A stretch of DNA of 64,000 nucleotides. Origin: Leclercia adecarboxylata (GTDB taxonomy: Bacteria; Pseudomonadota; Gammaproteobacteria; Enterobacterales; Enterobacteriaceae). Location of the stretch: the NCBI GenBank assembly GCA_901472455.1, contig LR590464.1, forward strand, positions 4,650,001 to 4,714,000, read 5' to 3'. This document shows positions 1-10,295 of the stretch, in pieces (positions within the stretch are counted from its first letter, which is position 1; every line of letters begins with the position of its first letter). The notes under the pieces are model-generated. The model searched no databases, was not told where the DNA came from, and was given only the letters and a program-made list of their open reading frames with translations. The position numbers and the translations under genes are program-made.

Positions 1-1
1 C

Positions 2-1239
2 CTGTTCCTCTCGTTCCTTGAGGACTCCGGCTACATGGCCCGCGCGGCTTTCGTCATGGATCGTCTGATGCAGGCCCTCGGTCTGCCGGGTAAATCGTTC
101 GTGCCGCTGATTGTCGGCTTCGGCTGCAACGTGCCGTCAGTCATGGGTGCCCGCACCCTTGATGCGCCACGCGAACGTCTGATGACCATCATGATGGCGC
201 CGTTTATGTCCTGCGGCGCCCGGCTGGCGATCTTCGCAGTGTTTGCCGCGGCCTTCTTCGGCCAGGAGGGGGCGCTGGCGGTCTTCTCGCTGTATGTGCT
301 GGGCATCGTGATGGCGATCCTCACCGGCCTGATGCTCAAACACACCATCATGCGCGGTGAAGCCACGCCGTTCGTCATGGAGCTGCCGGTCTACCACGTT
401 CCACACCTGAAGAGCCTGCTGATCCAGACCTGGCAGCGGCTGAAAGGCTTTGTCCTGCGGGCAGGTAAAGTGATTGTGGTGGTCAGTATCTTCCTCAGCG
501 CGCTGAACAGCTTTACGCTCAGCGGCCAGGCGGCGGATAACATTAATGACTCAGCGCTGGCCTCCGTCAGCCGGGTGATCACGCCGCTGTTCAAGCCGAT
601 TGGCGTCCATGAAGACAACTGGCAGGCCACCGTCGGGCTGTTTACCGGCGCGATGGCGAAGGAGGTGGTGGGTCGGCACGCTGAACACCCTCTACACCGC
701 AGAAAATATTCAGGAAGAGGAGTTTAACCCGGCAGATTTCCACCTCGGGGACGAACTGTTCAGCGCAGTGGATGACACCTGGCAGAGCCTGAAAGACACG
801 TTCAGCCTGAGCGTCCTGGCGAACCCGATTGAAGCCAGCAAAGGCGACGGGGAGATGGGGACCGGTGCCATGGGCGTGATGAGCGAGAAGTTTGGCAGCG
901 CCTCGGCGGCCTACAGCTACCTGATCTTCGTCCTGCTCTACATTCCGTGCATCTCGGTGATGGGGGGCCATTGCCCGCGAGTCGAGCCGCGGCTGGATGG
1001 GATTCTCGGTTCTGTGGGGGCTGAATATCGCTTACTCGCTGGCAACGGTGTACTACCAGACGGTCAATTTTAGCCAGCATCCGCACTACAGCCTGATCTG
1101 TATCCTGGCGGTGGTCCTGTTTAACGTAATGGTGATGGGCCTGTTGCGCCGGGCGCGCAGCCGCGTGGACGTCAACCTGCTGGCGAAAGGCAGAACCGCA
1201 GCGGCCTGCTGCGACAGCCCGGCCCGCGACTGTCATTAG
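2..1239 (+). CDS. feoB: Ferrous iron transporter FeoB, C-terminal part (5' end outside window, two frameshifts)
   Basis: FeoB is the inner-membrane Fe(II) permease; its N-terminal G domain lies upstream of the window. The visible part opens inside the transmembrane domain with SGYMARAAFVMD. The conserved Cys motifs GCNVPSVMGART and MSCGARLAIF follow, both part of the gate/transport core in this family. The frame breaks twice through one extra G: near 667 (expected KEVVVGTLNTLY) and near 963 (expected SVMGAIARESSRGW). After repair the protein ends at the TAG that precedes feoC by 8 nt, and about 412 residues are visible. The Fur-regulated feoA and the feo promoter would lie to the left. Recognition is secure; the breaks look like homopolymer errors. 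Confidence 0.95.
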
Positions 1240-1247
1240 GAGGCGGC

Positions 1248-1484
1248 ATGGCATCGTTAATTGAAGTCCGTGATTTACTGGCGTTGCAGGGAAGAATGGA
1301 CGCTACCCAGCTCAGCCAAATACTGCGCACGCCGCAGGCAATGATCGAGGCCATGCTTGAACGTCTGGAAGCGATGGGGAAAGCAAAGCGTATCCGGGAG
1401 GATGCCGACGGCTGCTTATCCGGCAGCTGTAAAAGCTGCCCCGAAGGAAAAGCCTGCCTCAGGGAGTGGTGGGCGCTGCGTTAA
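1248..1484 (+). CDS. feoC: Ferrous iron transport accessory protein FeoC
   Basis: A 78-residue winged-helix protein, the usual FeoC length. It starts MASLIEVRDLLALQGRMDA and contains the helix-turn-helix-like stretch TQLSQILRTPQAMIEAML. The C-terminal Cys-rich loop CLSGSCKSCPEGKAC has four cysteines that bind an iron-sulfur cluster in the enterobacterial family. FeoC binds and stabilises FeoB. Its Shine-Dalgarno AGGAGG overlaps the feoB stop region, so it is the last gene of feoABC. The frame is intact. A strong hairpin terminator follows directly. Confidence 0.95.
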   Translation: MASLIEVRDLLALQGRMDATQLSQILRTPQAMIEAMLERLEAMGKAKRIREDADGCLSGSCKSCPEGKACLREWWALR

Positions 1485-1492
1485 TCGTCAGT

Positions 1493-1518
1493 AAAGCCGG
1501 GCAACTCTGCCCGGCTTT
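1493..1518. terminator. Bidirectional intrinsic terminator after feoC
   Basis: Ten-base arms AAAGCCGGGC and GCCCGGCTTT surround a six-base loop. The A-rich left side and T-rich right side would let it serve both feoC and the convergent DUF1471 gene. Confidence 0.8.
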
Positions 1519-1524
1519 ATCTCA

Positions 1525-1796
1525 TTATTTGAAGACTTCTGCGGTCGCGCGGATATCTTTCTGATCTTTGTTGGCGCTGGTGACGACATAATACTTACCG
1601 CCCATCTCATCTGCTTTCTTGGAAAGCTCTTTTCTCGCATCCATCGGCGCGGTGGTATCAGAGGTAGAGATATCGCCAAACTTTCGTCAAATTCATCTCT
1701 TTCACTTTATCTTTCTGGATTTCTTCTGCCGCCATCACGCCAAAAAGAGAGTGATCCAATAACCAGAGAAGCAACAATACCTGTAACAAGTTTCAT
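1525..1796 (-). CDS. DUF1471 (YdgH/BhsA/McbA-like) small periplasmic protein, two frameshifts
   Basis: Reading leftwards from ATG at 1796 gives MKLVTGIVASLVIGSLSF, a clear signal peptide ending near VMAAEE. The mature part has KEMNLTKFGDIS and KKADEMGGKYYVVTSA, the compact fold typical of DUF1471 proteins, and ends in TAEVFK. Two single-base insertions break it: a fifth T in the run near 1744 and an extra base near 1682. Repaired length is 89 residues, normal for the family. Relatives such as BhsA and McbA are stress-responsive envelope proteins linked to biofilm and metal or acid stress; which one this resembles in function is not decidable here. E. coli K-12 has yhgA at this position instead. 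Confidence 0.75.
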
Positions 1797-1846
1797 AGTC
1801 ATGACTCCCAAAGAGGATTGTAGTTTTGATTATCGAAGGCGGGATA

Positions 1847-1877
1847 ACCGCAACGATAAATTAAGTATTGTTGCGGT
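1847..1877 (-). terminator. Stem-loop between bioH and the DUF1471 gene
   Basis: Arms ACCGCAAC and GTTGCGGT enclose an AT-rich loop just beyond the bioH stop on the minus strand. The T tract is weak, so it may be a poor terminator or a processed 3' end. Confidence 0.4.
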
Positions 1878-1908
1878 ATGTCACTTTTTCCAGCGGGAAT
1901 AAAAATAA

Positions 1909-2683
1909 TCAGACTAAACGCTGACTTAAGGTCGTTATCGCTGCGCAAAACTCATTAGGGTGAGAGATAAAGGGCGCATGGGCTGCTTTGGCAACGATCA
2001 AGGCTTCGCTCTGCGGCCATTGCTCATCCAGCAACGGCACGATCTTGCGCGGTACCAGCCCGTCGAGATAACCATAGATACGCAGATGCGGCAGCGTCAG
2101 GGACGCCAGCGGCTCCCGCAGATCGGCCGTTTTGAGGATCTCCAGCCCGCCATTCAGCACCTCAACCTCCGGCATCGGTAATGACAGCACCGTGGTCTTC
2201 AGCGTCCGGGCGTCCTGGCGTGCGGTTTCCGTTCCCATGGTCTGCAGGGCGAGGAAACGCTCCACCGTGCGCTGGAAATCGTTGCTTAACTGCTGCTGGA
2301 AAACCGGCCAGCACCTCGGATTTGATCCCCGGCCACTCCGCCTGGGCGCTGAAACAGGGGGAGGACGCAACGGTGACCAGCGCCTGCACGCGCTCAGGGT
2401 GCGTCAGGGCGATCTGGCTTGCCACCAGCCCGCCCAGGCTCCAGCCCAGCCAGATCGCCTTATCAGGTGCCTGAGCCAGCACCTGCTCCGCCATATCGGC
2501 CAGCGGCATCGCGCCAAAATCACGGCTGCGGCCAAAGCCCGGCAGATCTACCAGGTGCAACGTAAATTGCGAGGCCAGTTCCTCGCTGATGCAACGCCAT
2601 ACTTCCGCGTTCAGCCCCCATCCGTGCAGCAGCACAAGATGGCAATTTCCTGTCCCAACGGTCTGCCACCAAAGGTTATTCAT
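1909..2683 (-). CDS. bioH: Pimeloyl-ACP methyl ester carboxylesterase BioH (one frameshift)
   Basis: BioH hydrolyses pimeloyl-ACP methyl ester in the cytoplasm and so ends pimelate synthesis for biotin. The alpha/beta-hydrolase signatures are clear: HGWGLNAEVW near residue 20, the nucleophile elbow GWSLGGLVAS near residue 80, and the C-terminal His motif AAHAPFISHP. The start at 2683 gives MNNLWWQTVGTGN, as in E. coli. One extra T near 2300 breaks the frame inside SEVLAGFQQQLSNDF; the rest reads cleanly to the stop at 1909. Repaired length is about 257 residues. It is divergent from gntX, with only 36 nt between the starts. Confidence 0.93.
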
Positions 2684-2719
2684 CGATTACTGTTCTCTTT
2701 TTTCACAAGGAGGTTATCT

Positions 2720-3406
2720 ATGCTAACAGTGCCCGGCTTGTGCTGGCTATGCCGGATGCCGCTTGCGCTCAGCCACTGGGGGATCTGTTCCGTATGCGAA
2801 AAGGGGATTGCGCGGCGTGCAATAGATTGCCCACAGTGTGGCTTACCGGCCATCCACCCTCACCTGCCCTGCGGGCGCTGCCTGCGTAAACCACCGCCCT
2901 GGCAGGCGCTGGTGGCGGTGTGCGGCTATACGCCGCCCGTGAGTCAGCTGGTACATCAACTCAAGTTTTCGGGTCGCAGCCAGCTGGCAAAACCGCTGGC
3001 GAGGCTGCTACTGCTGGCGCTGCTGCATGCCCGGCGCAGCCGTGAGTTACCGGCCGTGGATATGCTGGTCTGCGTGCCGCTGTGGTCCCGGCGGCAATGG
3101 CGGCGCGGGTTTAACCAGAGCGATCTGCTCTGTCGCCCCCTGGGCCCACTGGCTGAACTGCCGCTATGCGCCCGAGGCCCTTCGCCGGATCCGCGCCACC
3201 CCGGCGCAGCATCAGCTCAGCGCCAGAATGCGTAAACGTAACCTGGACCACGCTTTTGCGCTTGAATTACCGGTCACAGGACGCCATATCGCTGGTGGTG
3301 GGATGATGTCGTGACAACAGGCGATACCGTCGCAGAACTCTCCCGCCTGCTTTTGCGAAGCGGCGCGGCGTCGGTTCAGGTATGGTGTCTGTGTCGAACC
3401 TTGTAG
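2720..3406 (+). CDS. gntX: ComF-family phosphoribosyltransferase-like protein GntX (frameshifts)
   Basis: The start at 2720 is preceded by AAGGAGG. The N-terminal zinc-ribbon cysteines CWLCR, CSVC, CPQCG and CGRC are characteristic of ComF/GntX proteins. A phosphoribosyltransferase domain follows, with LVHQLKFSGRSQLAKPLA and, near the end, a PRPP-binding DDVVTTGDT motif. The frame is broken near 3145 by an extra G and near 3295 by extra G residues; the tail then reads SGAASVQVWCLCRTL to TAG at 3406. In Gram-positive bacteria ComF acts in DNA uptake; in enterobacteria GntX was linked to gluconate use and the exact role is unsettled. Repaired length is about 227 residues, as in E. coli. Confidence 0.88.
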
Positions 3407-3464
3407 CGCCCTCAGGTTGGGCGTATTATAACCAGGTATTTTAGTCAACTATTAGGCCAATGCT

Positions 3465-4041
3465 ATGATCCGTATTTCCGATGCTGCACAAGCGCACTTT
3501 GCCAAACTGCTGGCAAATCAGGAAGAAGGGACCCAGATCCGTGTATTCGTGATCAACCCGGGCACCCCGAATGCAGAATGCGGCGTCTCTTATTGCCCAC
3601 CGGATGCTGTGGAAGCAACTGACACCGCCCTGAAATTTTGAGCAACTCACCGCCTATGTCGATGAGCTGAGCGCCCCGTATCTGGAAGATGCGGAAATTG
3701 ATTTTGTTACCGACCAGCTGGGTTCACAGTTAACCCTGAAAGCGCCAAACGCCAAAATGCGCAAAGTCACCGACGATGCCCCGCTGATGGAGCGCGTTGA
3801 GTACCTGCTGCAGTCCCAGATCAACCGCAGCTGCGGGCCACGGTGGTCGCGTCTCCCTGATGGAGATCACCGAAGACGGTCTGGCTATTCTGCAGTTCGG
3901 CGGCGGCTGTAACGGCTGTTCCATGGTAGACGTTACCCTGAAAGAAGGGATCGAGAAGCAGCTGCTGAACGAGTTCCCGGAGCTGAAAGGCGTACGCGAT
4001 CTCAACCGAACACCAGCCGCGGCGAACACTCTTACTACTGA
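3465..4041 (+). CDS. nfuA: Iron-sulfur biogenesis protein NfuA (several frameshifts)
   Basis: NfuA carries and delivers a 4Fe-4S cluster to client enzymes under iron or oxidative stress. The start [16 protein letters not shown] opens a degenerate A-type domain. The C-terminal Nfu domain contains [14 protein letters not shown], whose CxxC ligates the cluster, and the end reads RGEHSYY. Single-base errors lie near 3637 (extra T), near 3825-3835 (two lost bases around QINPQLAGHGG) and near 4007-4020 (extra A and extra C). Repaired length is about 191 residues, as in the family. It is followed by the gntT control region. Confidence 0.92.
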
Positions 4042-4166
4042 TTGCCCGTCTGTTTGCCCGGTGGCGCTCCGCTTACCGGGGCCTCTCCCCCCGCTTTCCC
4101 CTCTCATAACATGACCTGCGTCTCATAATTCACATTTTGACCGCTGGGGTGATTCTCAACCCGCAC

Positions 4167-4182
4167 ATGTTACCCGTATCAT
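4167..4182. promoter_or_regulatory. GntR operator 1 upstream of gntT
   Basis: ATGTTACCCGTATCAT is a near-palindrome matching the known gnt operator pattern ATGTTAC-N-GTAACAT. Position about 160 nt before gntT fits the promoter-overlapping operator of E. coli gntT. GntR repression here is inference by family. Confidence 0.75.
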
Positions 4183-4309
4183 TCCCGTGGGCACTTAAGC
4201 ACCTTTACGTCGACCGACTACGCTTAATGATTTAGAAGGCGGCCTGTCTTAGTGCCATCAGTACGCTGTTCCCAGTTGGGGCAACATGAATATGTCGTTG
4301 AAACAATGG

Positions 4310-4325
4310 ACGTTACCCATAACAA
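4310..4325. promoter_or_regulatory. GntR operator 2, proximal to gntT
   Basis: ACGTTACCCATAACAA keeps both half-sites GTTAC and TAAC. It lies 20 nt before the gntT start, matching the two-operator arrangement of E. coli gntT. Confidence 0.65.
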
Positions 4326-4344
4326 TTTTAAAGGCCAGAAAATC

Positions 4345-5662
4345 ATGCCATTAGTCATCGTCGCTATCGGTGTCGTTCTGTTACTCCTCCTGATGATCCG
4401 TTTCAAAATGAACGGTTTTATCGCCCTTGTGCTGGTGGCCCTTGCCGTCGGCCTGATGCAAGGTATGCCGCTGGTGAAAGTAATCAGCTCCATTAAAGCG
4501 GGTGTGGGCGGTACGCTCGGTAGCCTCGCGCTGATCATGGGCTTCGGGCCATGCTGGGCAAAATGCTGGCCGACTGCGGTGGCGCACAGCGCATCGCAAC
4601 CACGCTGATTGCCAAATTTGGTAAGCAGCACATCCAGTGGGCGGTCGTTTTAACCGGCTTTACCGTAGGTTTTTGCGCTGTTCTACGAAGTGGGCTTTGT
4701 GCTGATGCTGCCGCTGGTCTTCACCATCGCTGCCTCTGCCAGCATCCCCTGCTGTATGTGGGCGTGCCAATGGCCGCTGCGCTGTCCGTGACGCACGGCT
4801 TCCTGCCGCCGCACCCTGGCCCGACCGCTATCGCCACCATCTTCCATGCTGATATGGGTAAAACCCTGCTGTTTGGTACTATCCTGGCGATCCCAACCGT
4901 TATTCTGGCCGGTCCGGTCTTTGCACGTTGCCTGGAAAGGTATCGACAAGCCAATCCCGGAAGGTCTGTACAGCGCAAAAACCTTCACCGAAGCAGAAAT
5001 GCCAAGCTTTGCCGTCAGCGTCTGGACCTCTCTGGTGCCGGTGGTGCTGATGGCTCTGCGTGCCGTCTGTGAAATGGTTCTGCCGAAAGGTCATCCGGTG
5101 CTCGGCGTAGCTGAGTTCCTCGGCGATCCGGTCATGGCGACCCTGATTGCGGTCCTGATTGCGCTGTTCACCTTCGGTCTGAACCGTGGCCGTTCCATGG
5201 ATCAGATTAACGATACCCTGACCTCCTCGATCAAAATCATTGCCATGATGCTGCTGATCATCGGTGGTGGCGGTGCGTTCAAACAGGTTCTGGTTGATAG
5301 CGGCGTGGACAAGTACATCGCCTCCATGATGCATGACACCAACATCTCCCCAATCCTGATGGCGTGGTCTATCGCGGCGGGTGCTGCGTATCGCCCTGGG
5401 TTCCGCGACCGTTGCGGCTATCACCGCAGGCGGCATCGTTGCTCCACTGATTGCCACCACAGGCGTCAGCCCTGAACTGATGGTTATTGCAGTGGGTTCC
5501 GGTAGTGTGATCTTCTCTCACGTAAACGACCCGGGCTTCTGGCTGTTCAAGGAGTACTTCAACCTGACCATCGGTGAGACCATCAAATCCTGGTCGATGC
5601 TGGAAACCATCATCTCCGTCTGCGGGCTGATTGGGTGTCTGCTGTTGGGTATGGTTGTTTGA
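4345..5662 (+). CDS. gntT: High-affinity gluconate permease GntT (about five frameshifts)
   Basis: GntT is a proton-coupled gluconate importer of the GntP family. The start MPLVIVAIGVVLLLLLMIRFKM is the E. coli start. Family landmarks follow: GGTLGSLALIMGFGAMLGKMLADCGGAQRIA, HGFLPPHPGPTAIA, FKQVLVDSGV and the C-terminal SHVNDPGFWLFKEYFNLT. A dozen or so hydrophobic segments alternate along the chain. The frame breaks near 4547 (lost base), 4673 (extra T), 4745 (lost base), 4930 (extra G) and 5385 (extra G); the pieces join without gaps into about 438 residues. The two GntR operators upstream indicate induction by gluconate. It resembles GntU further right but has its own promoter. Confidence 0.94.
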
Positions 5663-5670
5663 TATAGCAA

Positions 5671-5700
5671 TTACCGGGTGGCAGCTACGCTTACCCGGCA
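5671..5700 (+). repeat. REP/BIME-type palindrome after gntT
   Basis: The imperfect palindrome TTACCGGGTGGCAGCTACGC continues to TTACCCGGCA. The core matches enterobacterial REP sequences and a second copy at 41769-41800. Confidence 0.7.
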
Positions 5701-5702
5701 AT

Positions 5703-5732
5703 AAAAAAACCCGCCATCCGGCGGGTTTTTTT
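5703..5732. terminator. Bidirectional terminator between gntT and malQ
   Basis: Arms CCCGCC and GGCGGG around ATCC are flanked by seven A on the left and seven T on the right. It serves the convergent genes gntT and malQ. Confidence 0.92.
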
Positions 5733-5733
5733 A

Positions 5734-7823
5734 TTACTTCCTGGCTGCCGCTTTTCGCCGCTTATCCAGGTCTTTAATCAGCTTATTCACCTCGTCATCG
5801 GCAAACATCGCCTCCAGGGAGGTAGACAGCTTGCGACGCCAGTTCTTGTACTGATAGCTGGTGCCAGGGATGTTAACCGGCTCCGGCATATCCAGCCAGT
5901 CTTCCGGCTGCAACCCCAACAGCGCGCTGTTGCTGTCGGCAATGTAACGCTGCAGACCGCGGTTCAGCGTTGGGGTCATCGACATCAACGACGCCTTGTG
6001 CCCGGTGCGTTTCGGCAGGCAACCGTGCTCGTGCAACGCATCCAGCAGCCCCTGCTTCGACAGCTCACCGATCCTGATACAGCCCGCGCAGCATGTACCT
6101 CGTCAGGGTATAGCCCCAGCGTCTTGCCAAGGGGTAAGGTCCCCGCTGTCCCACCAGCCACGAAGCGTAGGAAGGTCATGCGTCGTCGCGACTGCCATTG
6201 ATTGTTCTGGATACGCCTCCGGCGCGCGGAAGTTCTTCTCAAGGTCGTTTTCAAAATAGAGCACTTTGTAGGAGTAAACGCCGCTGTCACGCAGCTTGCT
6301 GACGATTTCAACCGGAACGGTGCCGAGATCTTCCCCGATCACCATGCAGTTATGACGCTTACTTTCCAGCGCAAGGATTAGAGAGTAAATCGTCTACCGG
6401 ATAATGGACGTAGGCCCGTGGTCGGCGGTCTCACCGTAGGGGATCCACCACAGGCGCAGGACCGACATCACGTGGTCGATACGCAGCGCGCCGCAGTTCT
6501 GCATGTTGGCGCGCAGCAGCTCGATAAACGGCTCATAGGCGCGGGCAGCGATCACGTGCGGGGTCCATCGGCGGCAGACCCCAGTTCTGACCCAGCGGGC
6601 CAAGAATATCCGGTGGCGCGCCGACGGAGGCTTTCAGGCAGTAAAGCTCGCGATCGCACCAGGTCTCTGCCCCGCCCTCGGCGACACCCACCGCCAGGTC
6701 ACGGTACAGGCCAATCGGCATGTCGTAGCCCTGACTCTCCTGCCAGCAGGCGGCAAACTGACTGTAGGCCAGCCACTGCAGCCAGAGGTAGAAATCGACC
6801 TCGTCGGTGTGCTCTTCGCAAAACGCTTTTACCGCCGGGGAATCAACGGACTGGTACTGCTCGGGCCATACCGGCCAGCCCCAGCGCATTTCGTCCTCTT
6901 TCACCTGATATGCGTGCAGCGCATCAAAGGCCGCCTGCCAGTAAAGGCTCTCCCCCTTCCCGGGCAACAAACTCCCGGAAGGCCGCCATCTGTTCGTCGT
7001 CACGCTTTGCAAAATCTTTCCACGCCATGCGCAGCGCAGCCATTTTCAGCGCGGTGACGGAAGCATAATCGACCCACTCGGCATCCCGGGCGCGTTGCAG
7101 CGTCTGCCGGGTAGTGTCCATCTTCCACCAGGCTTGCGCCTCGGCGCTGTTACGGAAATCCTCAACGGCGTTTACGTCGATATAAATCACGTTCAGCCAG
7201 CGACGGGATGACGGGCTGTACGGGCTGGCGCTCTCCGGGTTCGCCGGATAGAGGGCATGGATCGGGTTGAGGCCGATAAAGGCCCCGCCGCGCTTGCCGA
7301 CGTCGGTGAGCATCTTCTTCAGATCGCCAAAGTCGCCAATGCCCCAGTTCGCCTCAGAGCGCAGCGTATAGAGCTGCACGCAGGCACCCCACAGTTTCTT
7401 GCCCTCTTTCAGCGCCTGCGGCTCGTAGCAGCGTTTTGGCGCCACAATCACCCGGCAGTGCCAGCGGTGATCGTCCTGTGTCAGCGTCAGGGTGTGATAA
7501 CCCTCCGGCAGTTTTGCCGGCAGGTTGAGATTTTTGCCGCCCGTCGCGTGGCCTTTATGCTGATGCCCCTCTTCGGTCGTCAGCAGCCAGCTAAAGTCGC
7601 CACTGCCTTCAATCATCAGCGGCATTTTTTTGCCCGCGGTATAGACCATCACGTTCGGGACGGCGGTAACCGCCGCTTTCGCGACGGGTTTGGCTTTATG
7701 CATAGCATCCAGCAAACGCCTCTTGGTCTCAGCACCAATAGACTGCGGTTTACCATGAGCATTGATATAGCTGGGGCTGATCCCCGCCGCCAGGGCGGCA
7801 TTATCGAGACGTTTACTTTCCAT
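5734..7823 (-). CDS. malQ: 4-alpha-glucanotransferase (amylomaltase) MalQ, at least five frameshifts
   Basis: MalQ transfers maltosyl and longer dextrinyl units between maltodextrins in the cytoplasm and releases glucose. The start MESKRLDNAALAAGISPSYI is as in E. coli. The GH77 landmarks run in order: KKLWGACVQLYTLRSEANWGIGDFGDL, IGLNPIHALYPANPESASPYSPSSRRW, the nucleophile region ALRIDHVMSVLRLWWIP, and the acid/base region VIGEDLGTVP. The end is LIKDLDKRRKAAARK. Single-base errors lie near 6960, 6560, 6400, 6120 and 6050-6090. Repaired length is about 694 residues. It sits 9 nt after malP, so the two form the malPQ operon driven by MalT. Confidence 0.93.
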
Positions 7824-7832
7824 CGCGCTTCC

Positions 7833-10226
7833 TTAGCGTTTTGCCTGCCAGATACGGGCCTGGTAGTCGCGGATTGAACGGTCAGAGCTGAACATGCCGC
7901 AGCGCGCGGTGTTCAGAATGCACGCCCGGGTCCAGGCTTCCTGATCGCGATACAGCACATCGACCTGTTTCTGCGCTTCGACGTAGCCCGCAAAGTCGGC
8001 CATCAGCAGGTACGGATCGCCGCCCTGTTTGCCGATGCTGTGCAGCATCTGGTCGAACGCGTGCTTGTCCCCGTCGCTGTATTTGCCGCTCTCCAGCTCC
8101 TTCAGCACCGCATCCAGCAGCTTGTCTTTTTTACGCCATTTCACCGGGTCGTAACCTTTGGCTTTGATGGCTTTAACTTCTTCCACAGTATGGCCGAAGA
8201 TAAAGATGTTCTCGTCGCCCACCTGCTCGGCAATCTCTACGTTGGCACCGTCCAGCGTCCCTACGGTCAGTGCACCGTTCAGGGCCAGCTTCATGTTGCC
8301 GGTACCGGATGCCTCTTTGCCCGCGGTAGAAATCTGCTCGGAAACATCCGCCGCCGGGATCATCAGCTCCGCCGCAGAGACGCAGTAATCCGGCAGGAAG
8401 ACCACTTTCAGCTTGTCGCCCACTTTCGGATCGTTATTCACCGCGTCGGCCACTTTATTGATAGCGAAGATAATGTTTTTTGCCAGGTAATAACCCGGTG
8501 CAGCTTTGGCACCGAACAGGAACACGCGCGGCACACGGTCGGCCTGCGGGTTCTCGCGGATCTCTTTGTACAGCGCCAGAATATGCAGCAGGTTCAGGTG
8601 CTGACGTTTGTACTCGTGCAGGCGTTTAATCTGGATATCAAAAATCGCGTTCGGGTTGATCTCAATCCCGGTACGGGTTTTAACGAAGGCCGCCAGGCGC
8701 ACTTTGTTGTCCTGCTTGATGGTGCGGTACGTCTCGCGGAAGGCCGCATCGTCAGCCTGTTTTTCCAGGTTGATTAGCTGGTCGAGGTCGTTCGCCCACT
8801 CTTTATCCAGCGTCTTATCCAGCAGCTCAGCAAGCTGAGGGTTGCACTGTTTGATCCAGCGACGCGGCGTAATGCCGTTGGTGACGTTGTGGAACTTGTT
8901 CGGCCACAGCTGGTGATATTCCGGGAACAGATCTTTCACGACCAGGTCGGAGTGCAGCGCGGCCACGCCGTTCACCGCAAAACCGCTGACCACGCACAGG
9001 TTAGCCATGCGAACCTGCTTGTCGAACACCACAGCCAGTTTCGCCCACACCGCTTTATCGCCCGGCCAGGTTTTATCCACCAGCTTTTTGAAGCGGTTGT
9101 TGATCTCGTTGATCAGCTGCATATGGCGCGGCAGCAGGGTTTTAATCAGCTTCTCATCCCAGCACTCCAGCGCCTCTGGCATCAGGGTGTGGTTAGTGTA
9201 AGCGAAGGTCTTGCTGGTGATGGCCCAGGCGTCGTCCCAGCTCAGCTGATGCTCGTCGATCAGCACGCGCAGCAGTTCAGGGATGGCGATGGTCGGGTGG
9301 GTGTCATTCAGCTGGATCACTTCATAATCTGGCAGCTCCGCCAGTTTGCGGCCCGCCAGGTGGTGGCGACGCAGGATGTCGGCTACGGAACAGGCGCACT
9401 GGAAATACTGCTGCATCAGGCGCAGCTTTTTGCCCGCCAGATGGTTGTCGTTCGGGTAAAGCACTTTGGTCAGCTTGTCGGCGTCGATGCCCTGCTGCTC
9501 AGCGCGCAGGAAATCGCCGTCGTTGAATTTGGTCAGGTTAAACGGGTGAGCGTGCGTCGCCTGCCACAGGCGCAGCGGCTGCGCGACGCCGTTACGGTAG
9601 CCCAGCACCGGCAGATCCCAGGCCTGGCCGGTAATGGTAAAGCCCGGCTCCCACTGGCCCGCTTTCGTCACTTTACCGCCAATGCCAACCTGCACGTCCA
9701 GCGCTTCGTTGTGGCGGAACCACGGGTAGCTGCCGCGATGCCAGTCGTCCGGGGCTTCCATCTGCTGGCCGCCTGCGAAGGACTGGCGGAACAGGCCGTA
9801 CTGATAGTTCAGGCCATAGCCGGTGGCCGACTGCCCCACCGTCGCCATTGAGTCGAGGAAACAGGCCGCCAGACGACCCAGACCGCCGTTGCCCAGCGCC
9901 GGATCGATCTCCTCTTCCAGCAGGTCGGTCAGGTTGATGTTGTGCGTGTTCAGCACATCGCTGACCTCCTGATACCAGCCGAGGTTCAGCAGGTTGTTGC
10001 CGGTCAGACGGCCAATCAGGAACTCCATGGAGATATAGTTAACGTGGCGCTGGCCTGCCACGGGTTTTACCGCGGGTTGGGCGCTCAGCAGCTCTGCGAG
10101 CGCTCCACTGACGGCCTGCCACCACTGGCGGGAGGTCATGTCTTCGGCGGCGTGTAAACCAAAACGCTGCCACTGACGCGTCAGGGCAGCCTGGAATTGA
10201 GCTTTGTTGAAAGTCGGCTGTGACAT
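7833..10226 (-). CDS. malP: Maltodextrin phosphorylase MalP
   Basis: MalP phosphorolyses alpha-1,4 bonds of maltodextrins to glucose-1-phosphate with pyridoxal phosphate as cofactor. The 797-residue frame is intact and matches E. coli length. GLGNGGLGRLAACFLDSMATV-type sequence, here beginning ALGNGGLGRLAACF, lies near residue 110. The pyridoxal-binding region EASGTGNMKLALNGALTVGT near residue 640 carries the Schiff-base lysine in GNMK. The N-terminal allosteric and phospho-Ser segment of animal enzymes is absent, as expected. It is paralogous to GlgP at 18-20 kb but is more specific for short dextrins. First gene of malPQ, divergent from malT. Confidence 0.97.
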   Translation of the reverse strand: MSQPTFNKAQFQAALTRQWQRFGLHAAEDMTSRQWWQAVSGALAELLSAQPAVKPVAGQRHVNYISMEFLIGRLTGNNLLNLGWYQEVSDVLNTHNINLTDLLEEEIDPALGNGGLGRLAACFLDSMATVGQSATGYGLNYQYGLFRQSFAGGQQMEAPDDWHRGSYPWFRHNEALDVQVGIGGKVTKAGQWEPGFTITGQAWDLPVLGYRNGVAQPLRLWQATHAHPFNLTKFNDGDFLRAEQQGIDADKLTKVLYPNDNHLAGKKLRLMQQYFQCACSVADILRRHHLAGRKLAELPDYEVIQLNDTHPTIAIPELLRVLIDEHQLSWDDAWAITSKTFAYTNHTLMPEALECWDEKLIKTLLPRHMQLINEINNRFKKLVDKTWPGDKAVWAKLAVVFDKQVRMANLCVVSGFAVNGVAALHSDLVVKDLFPEYHQLWPNKFHNVTNGITPRRWIKQCNPQLAELLDKTLDKEWANDLDQLINLEKQADDAAFRETYRTIKQDNKVRLAAFVKTRTGIEINPNAIFDIQIKRLHEYKRQHLNLLHILALYKEIRENPQADRVPRVFLFGAKAAPGYYLAKNIIFAINKVADAVNNDPKVGDKLKVVFLPDYCVSAAELMIPAADVSEQISTAGKEASGTGNMKLALNGALTVGTLDGANVEIAEQVGDENIFIFGHTVEEVKAIKAKGYDPVKWRKKDKLLDAVLKELESGKYSDGDKHAFDQMLHSIGKQGGDPYLLMADFAGYVEAQKQVDVLYRDQEAWTRACILNTARCGMFSSDRSIRDYQARIWQAKR

Positions 10227-10295
10227 AGAGAATCTGCATCCTGTAGAGAGAAAATAAGGCGTTGGTGCTAGTGTGCCTGGCTCCTTACACCACTT

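Noticed and set aside
3465..4041. Programmed frameshifting in nfuA
   Set aside because: Five separate indels in about 580 nt, both gains and losses, cannot be a recoding signal.
8889..9851. Long plus-strand frame opposite malP
   Set aside because: The 320-codon frame is a shadow of the malP codon pattern; it has no start signal and its composition is typical of antisense frames.
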